Below are positions 61,876 through 64,000 of a stretch of DNA of 64,000 nt, one piece after another. The stretch's first letter is position 1. Each line of letters starts with the position of its first letter. The stretch is from NCBI RefSeq assembly GCF_002556545.1, contig NZ_CP022685.1:6116001-6180000 (forward strand). The letters are read 5' to 3'. Position numbers and translations under genes: made by a program. This stretch comes from Streptomyces formicae (GTDB lineage: Bacteria > Actinomycetota > Actinomycetes > Streptomycetales > Streptomycetaceae). Below the pieces are notes generated by a model that was not told where the DNA came from, made no database searches, and worked only from the letters and a program-made list of their open reading frames with translations.

Positions 61876-63116
61876 GTTCCCGCCTGCCCACGGCGGCGAC
61901 GGCGCTCGCCGGGCTGCTCGCCGTGCTGTCACTCGCCTGGACCCTCTGGCACGGCGTCACCGAGGGGCGGACCGCGTTCGCCTTCGGGGTGCTCGTCGCA
62001 CTCGGGGAGCTGGCCCGGTGGGGGAGCGTGCGGGACCGGGAGCCCGCGCCGCTCGGGGCCGCGGGGGCCCTGGCGTACGCCCTGCTCGGGGAGAACGCGG
62101 GACAGCCCACGCACCACGGCGCCCCGCAGGTGATCGCCGTGGTCGTCGCGGCCGCGCTGGTGGGCGCCGTGCCGCACGTGGCGCTCGGCAAGGGGCCCTC
62201 GCCCGACCACATGGCGCGCCGCGTGCTGACCGTCGGGTTCGCCGCCGTGTGCTTCCAACCCCTGTACAACTCGGGCAAGTTGAAGGAGTGGGTCGGCCAC
62301 GGGCCCTCCTTCGCGCTCGTCATGGTCGCGCTGCTCGTCCTGACCGCGCTCTGCGACGCCGTGCTCGCCGCGACCACGGCGCACGCCCGCACCGGCTGGC
62401 CGTTCGGCCCGCTCCTGAGGGACGAGCTGCGGGCCATGCTCGGCATCGGCTCCGCGGTGTGCGCGACCGGCGCGGTGATGGCGCTCGCGGTGGCCGTCGC
62501 GGGGCTCTGGGCGCTGCCGGTGTTCAGCATCCCGCTGCTGCTCACCCAGCTGTCCTTCCGGCGGTACGCGGCCGTGCGCGCGACCTACCGGCAGACCATC
62601 GCGTCCCTGGCCAGGGCGACGGAGATCGCCGGATACACCCCGCAGGGGCACGCCCGCAGGGTCGCCGGGCTCAGCAGGGCCGTGGGGCGCGACCTCGGCC
62701 TGTCCGAGCCCGACCTCATCGTCCTGGAGCACGCGGCGCTGATGCACGACATCGGCCAGCTCTCCCTGGTCGACCCGGTCCCCGCGGGCGCCACCGCGGC
62801 CCTTCCCGAGACGGAACAGCGTCGGATAGCCCTGCTCGGCGGGGCCGTGGTGCGCCAGACCGGGGTGGACTCGGCGGTCGCCGTCGTCGTGGAGCGCCAG
62901 GCGGATCCGTACCGCGACCAGCCGCTCACCGCGCGAATTGTGCGTACCGCGAACGCGTACGACGAGATGGCGCGGGGAGAAGGACCCACAGGGTCGCTCG
63001 ACGGCCCGCTGCAGGCCCTGGAACGGCTGCGCCTGGCCACAGGACGCGACTACCAGGCCGAAGTCGTGGAGTCCCTCGCCCGGGTCCTTTCGCGGGCGGG
63101 GAACGGGCGGGCCTGA
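61872..63116 (+). CDS. Membrane HD-domain protein, degenerate partner of the HD-GYP protein
   Basis: A 414-residue paralogue of the previous gene, translationally coupled by a GTGA overlap. About 220 residues of membrane spans precede an HD domain (EIAGYTPQGHARRVAGLS; HDIGQ at His292-Asp293). Where the partner has HHHERIDGSGYP this protein has VVVERQADPYRDQP, so the GYP motif and its histidines are lost. It probably cannot turn over cyclic di-GMP and may instead be a regulatory subunit. Confidence 0.88.
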   Translation: MSSRLPTAATALAGLLAVLSLAWTLWHGVTEGRTAFAFGVLVALGELARWGSVRDREPAPLGAAGALAYALLGENAGQPTHHGAPQVIAVVVAAALVGAVPHVALGKGPSPDHMARRVLTVGFAAVCFQPLYNSGKLKEWVGHGPSFALVMVALLVLTALCDAVLAATTAHARTGWPFGPLLRDELRAMLGIGSAVCATGAVMALAVAVAGLWALPVFSIPLLLTQLSFRRYAAVRATYRQTIASLARATEIAGYTPQGHARRVAGLSRAVGRDLGLSEPDLIVLEHAALMHDIGQLSLVDPVPAGATAALPETEQRRIALLGGAVVRQTGVDSAVAVVVERQADPYRDQPLTARIVRTANAYDEMARGEGPTGSLDGPLQALERLRLATGRDYQAEVVESLARVLSRAGNGRA

Positions 63117-63274
63117 GGCGGGCCGAGGCTGGGTAACCCATGGGTAATGAGCGGCCGTCCGACCGTACGTGGTTGGATGCGAAGAAGAGGGTGCACGGGG
63201 GCACGGACCCCGATGCCGCGCCCTCAGAGGATGTGTCTTCCGAAATCGTGACAGGCGGGAATCAGGCGGGAATC

Positions 63275-64000
63275 GTGAGGATCTTCGGCAAGGGACGGCA
63301 CCGGCCCTCCGCCTCATGGCGGCAGGCGACCGACCGCGCGTTCACGCTGATCGGCGACGGCCGGTACGAGGACGCGGGGGCCCTGCTCACGCGCGCGGCG
63401 GATCTGGAGCCCTGGCTGTCCGAGTCCTGGTTCAATCTCGCGCTCCTGCACAAGTTCCGGCACGACTGGGAGCAGGCGCGGGCCGCGGGGCTGCGCGCCG
63501 TCGCGCTCCTGGACCGGTCGGCGGGCGCCCCCGACTGGTGGAACGTCGGCATCGCGGCGACCGCCCTCCAGGACTGGCCGCTGGCCCGCCGCGCCTGGCA
63601 GGCGTACGGCCTGAAGGTGCCCGGCGGGGTCGCGGCGTCCGGCGAGCCGACGGGCATGGACCTGGGCAGCGCGGCCGTGCGGCTCTCGCCGGAGGGCGAG
63701 GCGGAGGTCGTGTGGGGCCGCAGGCTCGACCCGGCCCGCATCGAGCTCCTGTCCATCCCGCTGCCCTCGTCGGGGCGGCGCTGGGGCGAGGTCGTGCTGC
63801 ACGACGGCGTCCCGCACGGCGAGCGGACGACGGCGGCGGGCCACTCCTATCCCGTCTTCGACGAGATCGAGCTCTGGGCGCCCTCGCCCGTGCCCACCTG
63901 GGTGGTGCTCCTGGAGGCCGCCACCGAGGCCGACAGGGACGCCCTGGAGCAGCTCGCGTCCGACGCGGGCTTTGCCGCCGAGGACTGGTCGTCCTCGGTG
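63275..64000 (+). CDS. TPR-repeat protein (3' end outside window)
   Basis: The visible 242 residues start MRIFGKGRHRPSASWRQATD and contain TPR-like helices (AFTLIGDGRYEDAGALLTRA, SWFNLALLHKFRHDWEQARA). A mixed domain with ELLSIPLPSSGRRWGEVVL and FDEIELWAPSPVPTWVVLLEA follows. The reading frame is open to the window end, so the gene is cut by the boundary. I chose the GTG at 63275 because AGGCGGG precedes it; an in-frame ATG at 63140 would add 45 residues of low complexity. Function unknown. Confidence 0.75.
   Translation, partial: MRIFGKGRHRPSASWRQATDRAFTLIGDGRYEDAGALLTRAADLEPWLSESWFNLALLHKFRHDWEQARAAGLRAVALLDRSAGAPDWWNVGIAATALQDWPLARRAWQAYGLKVPGGVAASGEPTGMDLGSAAVRLSPEGEAEVVWGRRLDPARIELLSIPLPSSGRRWGEVVLHDGVPHGERTTAAGHSYPVFDEIELWAPSPVPTWVVLLEAATEADRDALEQLASDAGFAAEDWSSSV

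Noticed and set aside
1..64000. CRISPR array, prophage, insertion sequence or integrative element.
   Set aside because: No regularly spaced repeats, transposase, integrase or phage structural genes were found. The tRNA duplication is not accompanied by an integrase.

Overview
The window is from the chromosome of a Streptomyces or close relative. The DNA is very GC-rich with strong third-position GC bias, GTG and TTG starts are common, and the genes include wblC, sigR-rsrA, adnAB, mycoredoxin, UPF0182 and actinobacterial AIM24/TerD families. No insertion sequence, prophage, CRISPR array or secondary-metabolite cluster was seen. Nearly all of it is coding, and no gene-free stretch exceeds about 300 bases.

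Layout. (1) 1-9.1 kb, minus strand: narG-narH-narJ-narI respiratory nitrate reductase, then a radical SAM/SPASM gene and a truncated protoporphyrinogen/coproporphyrinogen oxidase, all with 1-4 base overlaps, so probably one operon joining nitrate respiration to haem supply. A DevR/OsdR-like palindrome lies between narG and a divergent YwiC-like membrane gene. (2) 10-13.5 kb: a large membrane protein with a kinase-like domain, and an alkyltransferase-like (ATL) protein. (3) 13.7-28.4 kb: a DNA-repair and stress block with adnA, a lipoprotein, adnB, an M20 dipeptidase, nudC, mycoredoxin, uvrD2, the wblC antibiotic-stress regulator with a leader ORF and attenuator, and two small proteins. (4) 28.4-44.3 kb: ABC1 kinase, ThiF-like protein, YgjP-like hydrolase, a TerD-AIM24 fusion plus two AIM24 paralogues, NUDIX, zinc metalloprotease, SDR, moaE, a PDZ/Lon-type protease, a PPA1309-type protein and UPF0182. 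(5) 44.4-52.3 kb: two near-identical initiator-tRNA cassettes around a Sel1-repeat gene, a nitrate/sulfonate-type ABC importer, a catR-like Fur repressor, catalase and a CBS-domain protein. (6) 52.4-64 kb: hisN, a TTA-containing TetR regulator, an SMR exporter, rsgA-aroA-M50 peptidase, an SRAP-domain DNA-crosslink protein, an alpha/beta hydrolase, sigR-rsrA, a pair of HD-GYP/HD membrane proteins and a truncated TPR protein.

How it works together. Redox and antibiotic stress dominate. Sequences matching the SigR promoter consensus (GGAAT-N18-GTT) sit before sigR itself and before mycoredoxin. The wblC leader has an AT-rich promoter box, an upstream ORF whose stop codon lies inside a perfect hairpin, and an intrinsic terminator, which is the arrangement expected for ribosome-mediated attenuation. 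The same 14-base DevR-type palindrome occurs upstream of narG and in the catR-catalase intergenic region. An unexplained bipartite motif containing a perfect DnaA box recurs in two divergent intergenic regions (24407-24440 and 31063-31096). From memory, the order from the ATL gene to UPF0182 closely follows the Mycobacterium tuberculosis Rv3204-Rv3193c block.
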